Below are positions 11,002 through 20,283 of a DNA stretch of 64,000 bases, in pieces. The first letter of the stretch is position 1; the number at the start of each line of letters is the position of its first letter. The notes under the pieces were generated by a model. That model was given only the letters and a program-made list of their open reading frames with translations. It had not been told where the DNA came from and did not search any database. A program made the translations under genes and the position numbers. Location: NCBI RefSeq assembly GCF_014489475.1, contig NZ_CP060820.1, positions 434,001 to 498,000 on the forward strand, given 5' to 3'. The DNA is from Lysobacter terrestris (GTDB taxonomy: Bacteria; Pseudomonadota; Gammaproteobacteria; Xanthomonadales; Xanthomonadaceae).

Positions 11002-11194
11002 GACCGGCTCCTGGAAACTTGCGAAAATTCTGCTGGTCGAAATATGGGACCAGGCCCGCGGGTTTTCCACCCTGCCCACGGAACAGTGACTTGCGTGCGG
11101 CCCCGGCCCGGCATTAAGCCGATTAACCCATGATTCACACCGCCCTGCCCTCCGGCCCGCATCCTCGCAGGACGGTTGAACCGAGGAACACCAT

Positions 11195-12772
11195 TTGCGC
11201 CGCATCGCCCTGCTCTCCGCTGCTCTCGTCTTCGCCCTGGGCTCGATGTGCGCAGGCGCGCAGGAATCGCGCCTGCCCGACATCGGCTCCTCGGCCGGGG
11301 AACTGCTGACGCCGCGCAAGCAGCAGGAATACGGCAGCATGATGCTGGCGCAGCTGCGCCATTACGACTACACGCTGGAAGATCCGCTGATCGCCAGCTG
11401 GCTCGACACGCTGGGCACGCGGCTCGCGGCGAACAGCGACAAGCCGCAGCAGCCGTTCACCTTCTTCATGCTGCGCGAACGGCAGATCAACGCGTTCGCG
11501 ACGCTGGGTGGCTACGTCGGTGTCAACTCGGGCCTGGTGCTGGCCGCCGAGCGCGAGGACGAAGTGGCCGCCGTCCTGTCGCACGAGATCGCGCACGTCA
11601 CCCAGCAGCACGTGCTGCGCGGCGTCGAACGCGCGCAGCGCGACAGCATCCCGATCCTGCTCGCCATGCTCGGCGCGGTCGTCGCCGCGCAGGCGGCCGG
11701 CGGGAATTCTTCCGACGATGCCATCCAGGCCGCGATCGTCGGCGCCCAGGGCCTGATGTACCAGCGCCAGATCGACTACACCCGCTCCAACGAATCGGAG
11801 GCCGACCGCATCGGCATCCAGACGCTCTCGCGCAGCCACTACGACACGGCGGCGATGGCGGGTTTCTTCGGCACGCTCAATTCGCGTTCGCGCGCGAACC
11901 GCGCGGGGTATTACGGCGAAACGCCCGGCTACCTGATGACTCATCCGGTCACCACCACGCGCATCGCCGAAGCCAAGGACCTGGCGGCGAAGATCGCGCG
12001 CGCCCCGGCACGCTTCGATGCCGGCCTAGGCGGCGACAACCCGCTGCTTCCCGGCGGCTTCAAGCCGAACTCGGCGACGCTCAGCGGCGGCACCGGCCAG
12101 TTCGATTACGCCCGCGAACGCATGCGGGTCCTGAGCGCGGACTCGCCCAGCGAGGCGATCCGCGAATACGAGCGCCTGGCCAAGGCCAAGCCGCTCACCG
12201 ACGCGCAGCGCTACGGCCTGGCCGTCGCCCGGCTGCGCGCCAACCAGGGCGCGGCGGCGGCGACCGCGCTGGCGGAGCTCCTCGACCGGCGTCCGGGCGA
12301 CCTGTGGCTCACGCTTGCCCTGGGCGAAGCCGAGGCGCGGGCCGGCAAGGCGGATGCATCCGATGCCCGCTTCGAAGCGATCCTGCGCACGATGCCGCAG
12401 AACCGGCCAACCGCGCTGACCTATGCGCGCGTGTTGGCGGAACGCAACACCGTCGCCGCCGGCAAGCGCGCGCAGGCGGTGCTGCGGCCGCTGCTGGGGC
12501 AGTCGGCCGAGGATCCGGAATTCCAGGAGGTCTTCGCCCGCGCCAGCGAGATCGCGGGCGATCCGGTGCGGGCCGGCGAAGCCTATGCCGAAGCCGCCTA
12601 CCTGAACGGCCGGGCCGAGGCCGCGCTGGTGCAGCTCAATACCCTCAAGCGCCGCAACGATCTCGATTACTACGCCCGTGCCCGCATCGATGCGCGCATC
12701 GCGGCGATCACGCCGACGGTGCTGGAACTGAAGCGCCAGGGCATCGAGGACGAGGACCTGAAACGGCGGTAA
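11195..12772 (+). CDS. Periplasmic M48 metalloprotease, BepA/YfgC-like
   Basis: A 525-residue secreted zinc protease. A signal peptide is seen at residues 1-22 (hydrophobic core, then AGA-QE). The peptidase M48 domain has the zinc motif HEIAH at 130-134 and the third ligand glutamate in NESEADRIG near residue 200. The second half is alanine-rich and helical, consistent with TPR repeats. This is the architecture of BepA (YfgC), which in E. coli degrades or assists assembly of the LptD outer-membrane protein on the BAM complex. The start is a TTG at 11195 with GAGGA nine bases upstream. It is monocistronic and upstream of phoB. Confidence 0.85.
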   Translation: MRRIALLSAALVFALGSMCAGAQESRLPDIGSSAGELLTPRKQQEYGSMMLAQLRHYDYTLEDPLIASWLDTLGTRLAANSDKPQQPFTFFMLRERQINAFATLGGYVGVNSGLVLAAEREDEVAAVLSHEIAHVTQQHVLRGVERAQRDSIPILLAMLGAVVAAQAAGGNSSDDAIQAAIVGAQGLMYQRQIDYTRSNESEADRIGIQTLSRSHYDTAAMAGFFGTLNSRSRANRAGYYGETPGYLMTHPVTTTRIAEAKDLAAKIARAPARFDAGLGGDNPLLPGGFKPNSATLSGGTGQFDYARERMRVLSADSPSEAIREYERLAKAKPLTDAQRYGLAVARLRANQGAAAATALAELLDRRPGDLWLTLALGEAEARAGKADASDARFEAILRTMPQNRPTALTYARVLAERNTVAAGKRAQAVLRPLLGQSAEDPEFQEVFARASEIAGDPVRAGEAYAEAAYLNGRAEAALVQLNTLKRRNDLDYYARARIDARIAAITPTVLELKRQGIEDEDLKRR

Positions 12773-12822
12773 TGCAGCAGCGACGACAGCCTTGCAACGA
12801 GCGTTTCACGCAAACCGTACGG

Positions 12823-12839
12823 TGTCACGGAGTCGTCAC
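12823..12839 (+). promoter_or_regulatory. Candidate Pho box upstream of phoB
   Basis: Two direct half-sites, TGTCAC at 12823 and CGTCAC at 12834, are exactly 11 bases apart, the spacing of PhoB half-sites (consensus CTGTCAT repeated every 11 bases). A possible -10 TAGTGT lies at 12847-12852, eight bases after the second half-site. This arrangement predicts autoregulation of phoB-phoR-ppk-ppx. Pattern match only. Confidence 0.55.
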
Positions 12840-12899
12840 AAAACGGTAGTGTACTGGTGCGGCGTCAGGCTTCCCGCCTGTCCCCCGACCCGGTGACCC

Positions 12900-13607
12900 G
12901 TGCAGAAGCGCATTCTCATCGTTGAAGACGAACCCGCCATCCGCGACATGGTTTCCTTCGCCCTGCGCAAGGGCGAATACGACCCGGTCCACGCCGGCGA
13001 CGCCCGCGAGGCGCAGGCCGCCATCGCCGACCGCGTGCCCGATCTGATCCTGCTCGACTGGATGCTCCCCGGCACCAGCGGCCTCGAACTGGCCCGTCGC
13101 TGGCGCAAGGAACAGCTGACCCGCGAAGTCCCGATCATCATGCTCACCGCCCGCGGCGAAGAGAACGACCGCGTCGGCGGCCTCGAAGCGGGTGTCGACG
13201 ATTACGTGGTCAAGCCGTTCTCGGCCCGCGAGCTGCTGGCGCGCATCCGCGCCGTGCTGCGCCGCTCGCGCGAGGACGACGAGGACGGCAGCGTCGGCGT
13301 CGGCCCGCTGCGCATCGACGGCGCCGCGCATCGCGTCTTCGCCCATACCGACGGCAGCGAACAGCCGGTGCAGATCGGCCCGACCGAATACCGCCTGCTG
13401 CACTTCTTCATGACCCACCCCGAGCGCGTGTACTCGCGCACGCAGCTGCTCGACCACGTGTGGGGCGGCAGCGTCTACGTCGAGGAACGCACCGTCGACG
13501 TGCACATCCGCCGCCTGCGCAAGACCCTGGAACCGCACCTGCTCGACGGCATGGTCCAGACCGTGCGCGGCGCGGGCTACCGCTTCTCCGCGGCGGTCGA
13601 GGCGTGA
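12900..13607 (+). CDS. phoB: Phosphate regulon response regulator PhoB
   Basis: A 235-residue OmpR-class regulator. The receiver domain has the acidic pair at Glu9/Asp10, the phospho-accepting Asp53, Thr83 and Lys105. The C-terminal winged helix (about 135-232) ends with the recognition region RTVDVHIRRLRKTLEP. It activates Pho-regulon promoters when phosphorylated by PhoR under phosphate limitation. The start is GTG at 12900, giving QKRILIVEDE directly after the initiator residue. It precedes phoR by 126 bases on the same strand and lies downstream of a candidate Pho box. Confidence 0.95.
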   Translation: MQKRILIVEDEPAIRDMVSFALRKGEYDPVHAGDAREAQAAIADRVPDLILLDWMLPGTSGLELARRWRKEQLTREVPIIMLTARGEENDRVGGLEAGVDDYVVKPFSARELLARIRAVLRRSREDDEDGSVGVGPLRIDGAAHRVFAHTDGSEQPVQIGPTEYRLLHFFMTHPERVYSRTQLLDHVWGGSVYVEERTVDVHIRRLRKTLEPHLLDGMVQTVRGAGYRFSAAVEA

Positions 13608-13733
13608 GGTCGAGCCGGGGCCGGAGCAACACCCGAGTCCCGGCGACGAGGCGCAAACTGCGATGAGCGCGCCACCCCGCACTACCGGCTTTCGCTGACA
13701 ATCGCCCTGCTTCAAACGAACGGATTCCCGCCC

Positions 13734-15107
13734 ATGCCCCCCCGCGCCCGCTCCGCCTGGTTCCGCACCCTGGGTCAACTCGGCCTGGCACTGGCGGCGG
13801 CGGCGTTGCTGGGCCTGCTGATCGGGCATCCCTGGCCGGTGATCACCGCGGCGGCGCTGGGCGTGGTGGCGTGGCACTACTGGCGGTTGCGCAAGCTGCT
13901 GATGCGGCTCACCGCGCGGCAGCGCCACACCCCGCCGCTGGGCGAAGGCACCTGGAACGAACTCGACCGCCTGCTGCACCGCGGCCAGCAGGAAATGCGC
14001 GGCCGCAAGCGCCGCCTGATCGAAATGCTGCGTGCGTATCGCGCCGCCGCCGCGGCCCTGCCCGACGCGATCGTGGTCGTCGAGCGCAACAGCCAGCGCA
14101 TCCAGTGGTTCAACGAAGCCGCGCTCGGCCTGCTGCACCTGCGCTATCCGCAGGACATCGGCGCGCCGCTCGCCAACCGGCTGCACCCGCTGCAGCTCTC
14201 GCACTGGCTGGCCGCGGGCCGCAACGCGGATCCGCTGGAAGTGACTTCGCCGTGGAATTCCTCGGCCACGCTCAGCCTGCGCCTGATCCCCTACTCCGAG
14301 AACCTGTGGCTGCTGGTCGCGCGCGACGTGACCCGCCTGCTGCAGCTGGAACAGATGCGCCGCGACTTCGTCGCCAACGTCTCGCACGAACTGCGCACGC
14401 CGTTGACCGTCGTGCATGGCTATCTCGACATGCTCGATCCCACCGAGCACCCCGACTGGGCGCCGATGCTCGCCGAGATGCAGCGCCAGTCGCAGCGCAT
14501 GACGCAGCTGGTCGAAGACCTGCTCACCCTGTCGCGCCTGGAATCGGCGGATCACCTGGCGCACGAAGAAGTAATCGCCATGCCGAGCATGCTCAACACG
14601 CTGCGGCGCGAAGCGCTGGCGTTGAGCCAGAACCGGCACGAAATCACCGTCGAGGACAGCGCCGGCGTCGACCTGTTCGGCTCCAACAAGGAGCTGCACA
14701 GCGCGTTCTCCAACCTGGTCAGCAACGCGATCCGTTACACGCCGGCCGGTGGCCACATCACCATCCGCCTGCGCAACGACCGCCCCGAACGGCTCAACAG
14801 CGGCGCGCTGGCGAAGAAGACGGGCGTGGTGCTGGAAGTCGCCGATACCGGCTACGGCATCCCGACTGCCCACCTGCCGCGCATCACCGAACGCTTCTAC
14901 CGCGTCTCGAACAGCCGCTCCCGCGAAAGCGGCGGCACCGGCCTGGGCCTGTCGATCGTCAAGCACGTGCTGAACCTGCACCAGGCCCGGCTGGACATCG
15001 CCAGCGAGGTCGGCCGCGGCAGCACGTTCTCCTGCCATTTCGGCGCCGACCGCGTGCGCCCGCGCGAATCCCTGGATGCCTTTGACGTGAGAGCCGCCTT
15101 GCCATGA
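13734..15107 (+). CDS. phoR: Phosphate regulon sensor histidine kinase PhoR
   Basis: A 457-residue inner-membrane kinase. Two hydrophobic segments lie at about 13-55 with no periplasmic domain between them, typical of PhoR. A PAS-like region spans 100-200, then the phospho-accepting His218 in NVSHELRTPL. The ATP-binding domain shows N (SNLVSNAIRYTP), G1 (EVADTGYGIP) and G2 (GGTGLGLSIV) boxes. It phosphorylates PhoB and normally senses phosphate through the Pst transporter and PhoU, which are not in this window. Its stop overlaps the ppk start in an ATGA junction, so kinase and polyphosphate kinase are translationally coupled. Confidence 0.94.
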   Translation: MPPRARSAWFRTLGQLGLALAAAALLGLLIGHPWPVITAAALGVVAWHYWRLRKLLMRLTARQRHTPPLGEGTWNELDRLLHRGQQEMRGRKRRLIEMLRAYRAAAAALPDAIVVVERNSQRIQWFNEAALGLLHLRYPQDIGAPLANRLHPLQLSHWLAAGRNADPLEVTSPWNSSATLSLRLIPYSENLWLLVARDVTRLLQLEQMRRDFVANVSHELRTPLTVVHGYLDMLDPTEHPDWAPMLAEMQRQSQRMTQLVEDLLTLSRLESADHLAHEEVIAMPSMLNTLRREALALSQNRHEITVEDSAGVDLFGSNKELHSAFSNLVSNAIRYTPAGGHITIRLRNDRPERLNSGALAKKTGVVLEVADTGYGIPTAHLPRITERFYRVSNSRSRESGGTGLGLSIVKHVLNLHQARLDIASEVGRGSTFSCHFGADRVRPRESLDAFDVRAALP

Positions 15108-17224
15108 AACCTGCCGCCGACCTCACGACCACCGCGGCAAACGCCGGCAGCTACGAGGCGGGCAACGACACCGACCGCCTGCGCGATCCGTCGCTCTACT
15201 TCAACCGCGAACTGTCGCAGCTGGACTTCAATTTCCGCGTGCTGGCGCAGGCGCAGGACCCGCACATCCCGCTGCTGGAACGCCTGCGCTACCTGTGCAT
15301 CTCCTGCACCAACCTCGATGAGTTCTTCGAGATCCGCGCCGGCACGCTGCGCCATGCGCAGGACCTGGGCCTCGCGCCGGGCGCCGACGGCCTGGCGCCG
15401 GCGGCGGTGCTGACGCGCATCCACGATCGCGCCGCCGACCTGGTGAAGTCGCAGTACGAATGCTGGAACAACGTGCTGCGTCCGGCCCTGTCCGACGCCG
15501 GCGTCCGCGTGCTGCATCGCGACGGCTGGAGCGACAAGCAGACCGAATGGCTGCGCACCTACTTCCGCGAAGAGATCATGCCGGTGCTCTCGCCGCTCGG
15601 CCTGGATCCCGCGCATCCGTTCCCGAAGATCCTCAACAAGTCGCTGAACATCGTCGTCGTGCTCAAGGGCCGCGACGCGTTCGGTCGCGCCGGCAACCTG
15701 GCGATCGTGCGCGCGCCGCGTTCGCTGCCGCGCATCATCCAGCTACCCGAAGACGTCTCCGGCGGCCCGCACGACTTCGTGTTCCTGTCGGCGGTGCTGT
15801 CGGCGTTCGTCGACGAGTTGTTCCCGGGGATGAAGGTCGAGGGCGCGTACCAGTTCCGCGTCACCCGCAATTCCGAGCTGGTGGTCGACGAGGAAGAGGT
15901 CGACAACATCGCACTGGCGCTGCGCGACGAACTCGCCGGCCGCGGCTACCTGCGCGCGGTGCGGCTGGAGATCGCCGAGCAGTGCCCCAAGCCGATCGTG
16001 CGCACCCTGCTGGAGAACTTCGACCTGCCCGAGAACGCGGTCTACCGCATCAACGGCCCGGTCAACCTCAACCGCGTCATCCAGGTCTACGACCTGGTGC
16101 AGCGCCCGGACCTGAAGTTCCCGCCGTTCCAGCCGCGCGTGCTGACGGGCCTGGATGGCATGTTCGAGCGTGTGGGCGAGCGCGACGTGCTGCTGCACCA
16201 CCCCTTCGAATCGTTCGCGCCGGTGCTGGAGCTGATCAAGCAGGCCGCCGAGGACCCGAACGTCCTCGCGATCAAGCAGACGCTGTACCGCACCGGCAAG
16301 GATTCGCCGATCGTCGACCACCTCGTGCAGGCGGCGCGCAACGGCAAGGACGTCACCGTCGTGGTCGAGCTGCGCGCGCGCTTCGACGAGGAGGCCAACC
16401 TCGGCCTCGCCGACCGCCTGCAGGATGCGGGCGTGCAGGTCGTGTACGGCGTGGTGAACTACAAGACGCACGCGAAGATGCTGCTGATCGTGCGCCGCGA
16501 GGGGCGCAAGCTGCGCCGCTACGTGCACCTGGGCACCGGCAATTACCACAGCGGCACCGCGCGCGTTTACACCGACTTCGGCCTGATCACCGCGGACCCG
16601 GACATCGGCGCCGACGTGCACCAGATCTTCCAGCAGATCTCCGGCCTCGCGCCGGTGATCAAGCTCAAGCGCCTGCTGCAGTCGCCCTTCACCCTGCACG
16701 CCGGCGTGCTCAAGCGCATTGACCGCGAGACCCGGCATGCGAAGGCCGGCAAGCCGGCGCGCATCGTGGCGAAGATGAACGCCCTCAACGAACCGCAGGT
16801 CATCCGCGCGCTGTACCAGGCCTCGCAGGCCGGCGTGCAGATCGACCTGATCGTGCGCGGCGCCTGCACCCTGCGCCCCGGCGTGCCCGGCGTCTCGGAC
16901 AACATCCGCGTGCGCTCGATCGTGGGCCGCTTCCTCGAGCACCACCGCGTCTACTGGTTCGCCAACGACGGCGCGCCGGACCTGTTCTGCTCCAGCGCCG
17001 ACTGGCTCGAACGCAACCTGCTGCGGCGGGTGGAAACCGCGTTCCCGCTGGTGGACCCGGACCTGTCCAAGCGGGTCTTCGACGAGGCCCTGGCCAATTA
17101 CCTGCTCGACAACGTCAGCGCCTGGGAACTGCAGGCCGACGGCGACTACCTGCGCCAGCATCCGGGTGACGGGGTCCCGGCGCATTCGGCGCAGGGCGCG
17201 TTGCTGGCGAAGATCTGCAGCTAG
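15104..17224 (+). CDS. ppk1: Polyphosphate kinase 1
   Basis: A 706-residue PPK1 that reversibly polymerises the ATP gamma-phosphate into polyphosphate. The N-terminal domain begins LYFNRELSQLDFNFRVL, the family signature. The two conserved histidines are in NYKTHAKM (about residue 456, the expected phospho-histidine) and YVHLGTGNYH (about 475-482), followed by the second phospholipase-D-like half. Length is normal. It overlaps phoR by four bases and is followed 80 bases later by ppx, so synthesis and breakdown of polyphosphate are encoded together under probable PhoB control. Confidence 0.96.
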   Translation: MKPAADLTTTAANAGSYEAGNDTDRLRDPSLYFNRELSQLDFNFRVLAQAQDPHIPLLERLRYLCISCTNLDEFFEIRAGTLRHAQDLGLAPGADGLAPAAVLTRIHDRAADLVKSQYECWNNVLRPALSDAGVRVLHRDGWSDKQTEWLRTYFREEIMPVLSPLGLDPAHPFPKILNKSLNIVVVLKGRDAFGRAGNLAIVRAPRSLPRIIQLPEDVSGGPHDFVFLSAVLSAFVDELFPGMKVEGAYQFRVTRNSELVVDEEEVDNIALALRDELAGRGYLRAVRLEIAEQCPKPIVRTLLENFDLPENAVYRINGPVNLNRVIQVYDLVQRPDLKFPPFQPRVLTGLDGMFERVGERDVLLHHPFESFAPVLELIKQAAEDPNVLAIKQTLYRTGKDSPIVDHLVQAARNGKDVTVVVELRARFDEEANLGLADRLQDAGVQVVYGVVNYKTHAKMLLIVRREGRKLRRYVHLGTGNYHSGTARVYTDFGLITADPDIGADVHQIFQQISGLAPVIKLKRLLQSPFTLHAGVLKRIDRETRHAKAGKPARIVAKMNALNEPQVIRALYQASQAGVQIDLIVRGACTLRPGVPGVSDNIRVRSIVGRFLEHHRVYWFANDGAPDLFCSSADWLERNLLRRVETAFPLVDPDLSKRVFDEALANYLLDNVSAWELQADGDYLRQHPGDGVPAHSAQGALLAKICS

Positions 17225-17304
17225 GCGAGGCCGGCGCGGCCGGCCCGCCGGTACTGCATCCCCATTCCATTGCCTGATCGAGCCGCGGGCCGGATCATGT
17301 ACGC

Positions 17305-18834
17305 ATGAATGACCTCTACCCGAGCACCCGCCTTCCCCTCGAAGACGGCGACCTGCTCGCGGCCGTCGACCTCGGCTCCAACAGCTTCCACATGGTGGTC
17401 GCGCGCTACCTGCTCGGGCAGTTGCGCATCGTCGACCGCCTGCGCGAGACCGTGCGCCTGGCCGAAGGCCTCGACGGCAAGGGTGGACTCGAGGCCGCGG
17501 TGCGCCAGCGCGCGATCGACTGCCTGGCCCGCTTCGGCCAGCGCGTGCAGGACATTCCACCGCAGCGGATCCGCGCGATCGCGACCAACACCGTGCGCAG
17601 CCTCGCGCAGCCGCAGTCGTTCCTGGTCCCGGCCGAAGCGGCACTGGGCCATGCGATCGAAGTCGTCTCGGGCCGAGAAGAAGCCCGCCTCGTGTACCTC
17701 GGCGTCGCCCACGCGCAGCCGTCCAAGCCGGGCGAGCTGCGCCTGGTGATCGACATCGGTGGCGGCTCGACCGAATGCATCATCGGCTCCGGCTTCGAGG
17801 CGATCGAACGCGAGAGCCTGCAGCTGGGCTGCGTCGCCAGCACGCGGCGCTTCTTTCCCAGCGGCAAGCTGTCGAAGAAGAAGTGGCGCGACGCACTGAC
17901 GGAAGCGACCGCGCAGTTCCAGCAGTTCACCGGCACCTACCGCGCGCTGGGCTGGCATGAAGTGATCGGTTCTTCGGGCACCAACAAGGCGATCGGCGAG
18001 ATCTGCGCCGCGCTGAAGCTCACCAAGGGCGCGGTCACCGCCGAGGCCCTGCCGGTGGTGCGCGACCGCCTGCTGCAGGCCGACCACATCGACGACATCG
18101 ACCTGCCGGGGCTCTCCTCCGAGCGCCGCCCGGTCATCGCCGGTGGCGTGCTGGTGCTCGAAGCCGCCTTCGCCGCGCTCAACCTGCAGCGCATGGCGGT
18201 GAGCAAGGCGGCGATGCGCGAAGGCATCCTCTACGACATGGTCGGCCGCGGCGGCGAGCACGATCCGCGCGACTCCTCGGTCGAAGCGTTGATGGTGCGC
18301 TACGCGATCGACCAGAAGCAGGCGGCACGCGTCGAGCATTCGCTGATGCGCCTGTTCGACCAGGTGGCGAAGAGCTGGTCGATGGATGCCGACGACCGCC
18401 TGATGCTCATGCGTGCCGCACGCCTGCACGAACTGGGCCTGGTGATCGCGCACAGCCAGTACCACGTGCACGGGTCGTACGTCGTCGAGAATTCCGATAT
18501 CGCCGGCTTCTCGCAGCAGCAGCAGCGCTTCCTGGCGGCGCTGATCCGCACGCACCGGCGCGGCATCCCGAAATCGGCGTTCGATGCCCTGCCCGACCGC
18601 CTGCTCGCCGTGGCGCGCCGCAGCGCCGCGCTGCTGCGCCTCGCGGTGCTGCTGCACCGTTCGCACGAGAACGGCGAAATCCCGCGCCTCGACCTCCGCG
18701 CCGATGGCAACCAGCTCACCCTCACGGTATCCCGCCGCTGGCTCGAAGCCCGCCCGCTGGTGAAGGCGGACCTCGACGGCGAACCCGAAGACATGGCCGG
18801 CCTCGGCATCCAGCTGCAGATCATCGCGGCCTGA
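17305..18834 (+). CDS. ppx: Exopolyphosphatase (Ppx/GppA family)
   Basis: A 509-residue Ppx/GppA phosphatase that removes terminal phosphates from polyphosphate. It has the actin-like ATPase fold signatures AAVDLGSNSFHMVV near residue 20 and VIDIGGGSTECIIG near 150, plus a C-terminal HD-like helical domain with RAARLHELG. Family members can also hydrolyse pppGpp, so dual activity is possible. The ATG at 17305 gives the usual short N-terminal tail. It is the last gene of the phoB-phoR-ppk-ppx unit, convergent with the TraB/GumN gene. Confidence 0.93.
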   Translation: MNDLYPSTRLPLEDGDLLAAVDLGSNSFHMVVARYLLGQLRIVDRLRETVRLAEGLDGKGGLEAAVRQRAIDCLARFGQRVQDIPPQRIRAIATNTVRSLAQPQSFLVPAEAALGHAIEVVSGREEARLVYLGVAHAQPSKPGELRLVIDIGGGSTECIIGSGFEAIERESLQLGCVASTRRFFPSGKLSKKKWRDALTEATAQFQQFTGTYRALGWHEVIGSSGTNKAIGEICAALKLTKGAVTAEALPVVRDRLLQADHIDDIDLPGLSSERRPVIAGGVLVLEAAFAALNLQRMAVSKAAMREGILYDMVGRGGEHDPRDSSVEALMVRYAIDQKQAARVEHSLMRLFDQVAKSWSMDADDRLMLMRAARLHELGLVIAHSQYHVHGSYVVENSDIAGFSQQQQRFLAALIRTHRRGIPKSAFDALPDRLLAVARRSAALLRLAVLLHRSHENGEIPRLDLRADGNQLTLTVSRRWLEARPLVKADLDGEPEDMAGLGIQLQIIAA

Positions 18835-18858
18835 GCCGCGGCGGCACCGGCCCGCGGA

Positions 18859-19860
18859 TCAGGGCGCTTCGACGGTGTAGCCCTTCGCCTGCAGCAACGA
18901 CAGGTAGCCGTCGCCCTTCAGCAACTCCGACATCGGCAGCATCGCGAAGCTGACCGTGTTGTTGGCGAGCGCCGATTCCGCCGCGACGAGCCAGGCCTGC
19001 CGCACCTCTGCTTCGGCGTTGCCGATGCCACGTTTCTGCGCCACCGAGGTCTGCATCAATGCGTCCTGGCAGGCCTGGTACTGGTCGCCCAGCGGCAAGG
19101 TGCGCAAGGCCTCGACATCGCCCACGGCCCAGGCATTGGCGCGCTGCGCCATGCGGGCGACGTCGGTCTCCAGGTTCGCCAGCATCTTGTCGAAGCAGTC
19201 GAGATCGCCGACGGCCCCGGCGCGGAACTCCTTGAGCGCCGCCTTGGGATCCTTGATCGCGACCTTCACCTTCGGCTCGGTGAGCTTGATGCCGTGCTCA
19301 TCGATGGCGTCCTTGATCACCGGCCACACGATGCGCCGGCCGGTGAGACCGCTGTCTTCGATCGCCGCCTGGTACAGCTCGTTCGCGGCGAAGATCGGCC
19401 GCATCTTCTCCACGTCGCCATCGCGGCCGATGTAGCGCTGCTTGAGCACCAGCCAACGGGCATACGACTGCGCCGGGACCACGTCCTGCAGCTTCTTGTC
19501 GTCCGGATTCCTGCGCACGCCGATCAGCGAGGGCAGCAAGGCGAGCTTGCCGAAGAAGCCGACATCGGCATCGACCTGGTAGCTCGGGCTCAGCACGACC
19601 TCACCGGCCTGCGCCAGCACCTGCTCGACATCGCGCGAGATCCACTCCAGGCCCTTGGGCAGGGGCGAAACGGTGCCGAGCACGTACATGACGTGGCCGT
19701 TGCCCGACACCTTCCACATCCCGGGTCCCGGCAACGCGCCCGACACCACCACCGGCGCTTCGTCGCGGATCGGCAACGCGCCATGCGGCGCCGCTTCCTG
19801 CGCGGAAGCCGACACCGTCGTGCACGCCAGGAACAGACCTCCAAGCACCATCGAACGCAT
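18859..19860 (-). CDS. TraB/GumN family protein
   Basis: A 333-residue exported protein of the TraB/GumN (Tiki-like) family. The signal peptide is at about 1-21 (MRSMVLGGLFLACTTVSASA-QE). The family motif VLGTVSPLPKGLEW follows near 60 and a conserved C-terminal segment FAMLPMSELL near 305. Family members are proposed metallo-peptidases or carry a related fold, but here the exact role is unknown. The ATG at 19860 is chosen for its AGGGGAG Shine-Dalgarno and the signal peptide; an upstream extension of 22 codons looks spurious. Monocistronic. Confidence 0.8.
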   Translation of the reverse strand: MRSMVLGGLFLACTTVSASAQEAAPHGALPIRDEAPVVVSGALPGPGMWKVSGNGHVMYVLGTVSPLPKGLEWISRDVEQVLAQAGEVVLSPSYQVDADVGFFGKLALLPSLIGVRRNPDDKKLQDVVPAQSYARWLVLKQRYIGRDGDVEKMRPIFAANELYQAAIEDSGLTGRRIVWPVIKDAIDEHGIKLTEPKVKVAIKDPKAALKEFRAGAVGDLDCFDKMLANLETDVARMAQRANAWAVGDVEALRTLPLGDQYQACQDALMQTSVAQKRGIGNAEAEVRQAWLVAAESALANNTVSFAMLPMSELLKGDGYLSLLQAKGYTVEAP

Positions 19861-19964
19861 CCGCTGCACTCCCCTGGCCTCACCGAGGCGGTGAAGGACT
19901 GACACCGCAAAGCCGCGCGAGTTCAAACGCGGCGGCGACTGCCTGCCGGCACCGCATCACCAGA

Positions 19965-20000
19965 AACGACAATGCCCGGCGTTGGCCGGGCATTGTCGTT
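19965..20000 (-). terminator. Strong hairpin after tRNA-Pro
   Basis: A perfect 16-bp stem (AACGACAATGCCCGGC and its complement) with a GTTG loop starts nine bases past the tRNA-Pro 3' end. The following T tract is short, so it may act in 3' processing as well as termination. Confidence 0.65.
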
Positions 20001-20008
20001 CATCGAAT

Positions 20009-20085
20009 TGGTCGGGGTAGCCGGATTCGAACCGACGACCCTCTGCCCCCCAGGCAGATGCGCTACCAGGCTGCGCTATACCCCG
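20009..20085 (-). tRNA. tRNA-Pro (anticodon GGG)
   Basis: 77-base reverse-strand cloverleaf, acceptor CGGGGTA/TACCCCG, encoded CCA, T-loop GGTTCGAAT. The anticodon loop CTGGGGG gives GGG. Confidence 0.96.
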
Positions 20086-20166
20086 AAAAATTTTCCGCAC
20101 TTCCTGGATGAAGTGCCGGACGAAGCTGGGCGGCAAGTATAGCCGCGGCGCCATTCCCGCGAAAGC

Positions 20167-20211
20167 TCAGCGCCGCAGCAGCTGCAGGACTTCTTCCAGC
20201 TCCATCCGCAC
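20167..20211 (-). pseudogene. Duplicated 3' end of the merR-like gene (remnant)
   Basis: Read on the minus strand this encodes [14 protein letters not shown] and a TGA stop. These are exactly the last 14 residues of the intact MerR-family gene 73 bases upstream. The two copies differ at six codons, all by synonymous third-position changes, and in the stop codon (TGA against TAA). No start or upstream gene body is attached. It looks like the tail left behind when the neighbouring gene was replaced or when DNA integrated at its 3' end. The rest of 20086-20283 shows no feature. Confidence 0.7.
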
Positions 20212-20283
20212 CGCGCCACCGGCCACTTGCCGGCGCGGAGGCCTTGAACGCGCCGCAGCGCGCCGTAATGGCGAACTGCAGAT

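Noticed and set aside
10732-11340. 202-residue version of the glutaredoxin
   Set aside because: Extension upstream of the TTG at 11001 crosses the divergent promoter region and has no similarity to glutaredoxins.
18859-19926. Signal-peptide-less longer form of the TraB/GumN protein
   Set aside because: The upstream 22 codons place a polar segment before the signal peptide and lack a ribosome binding site.
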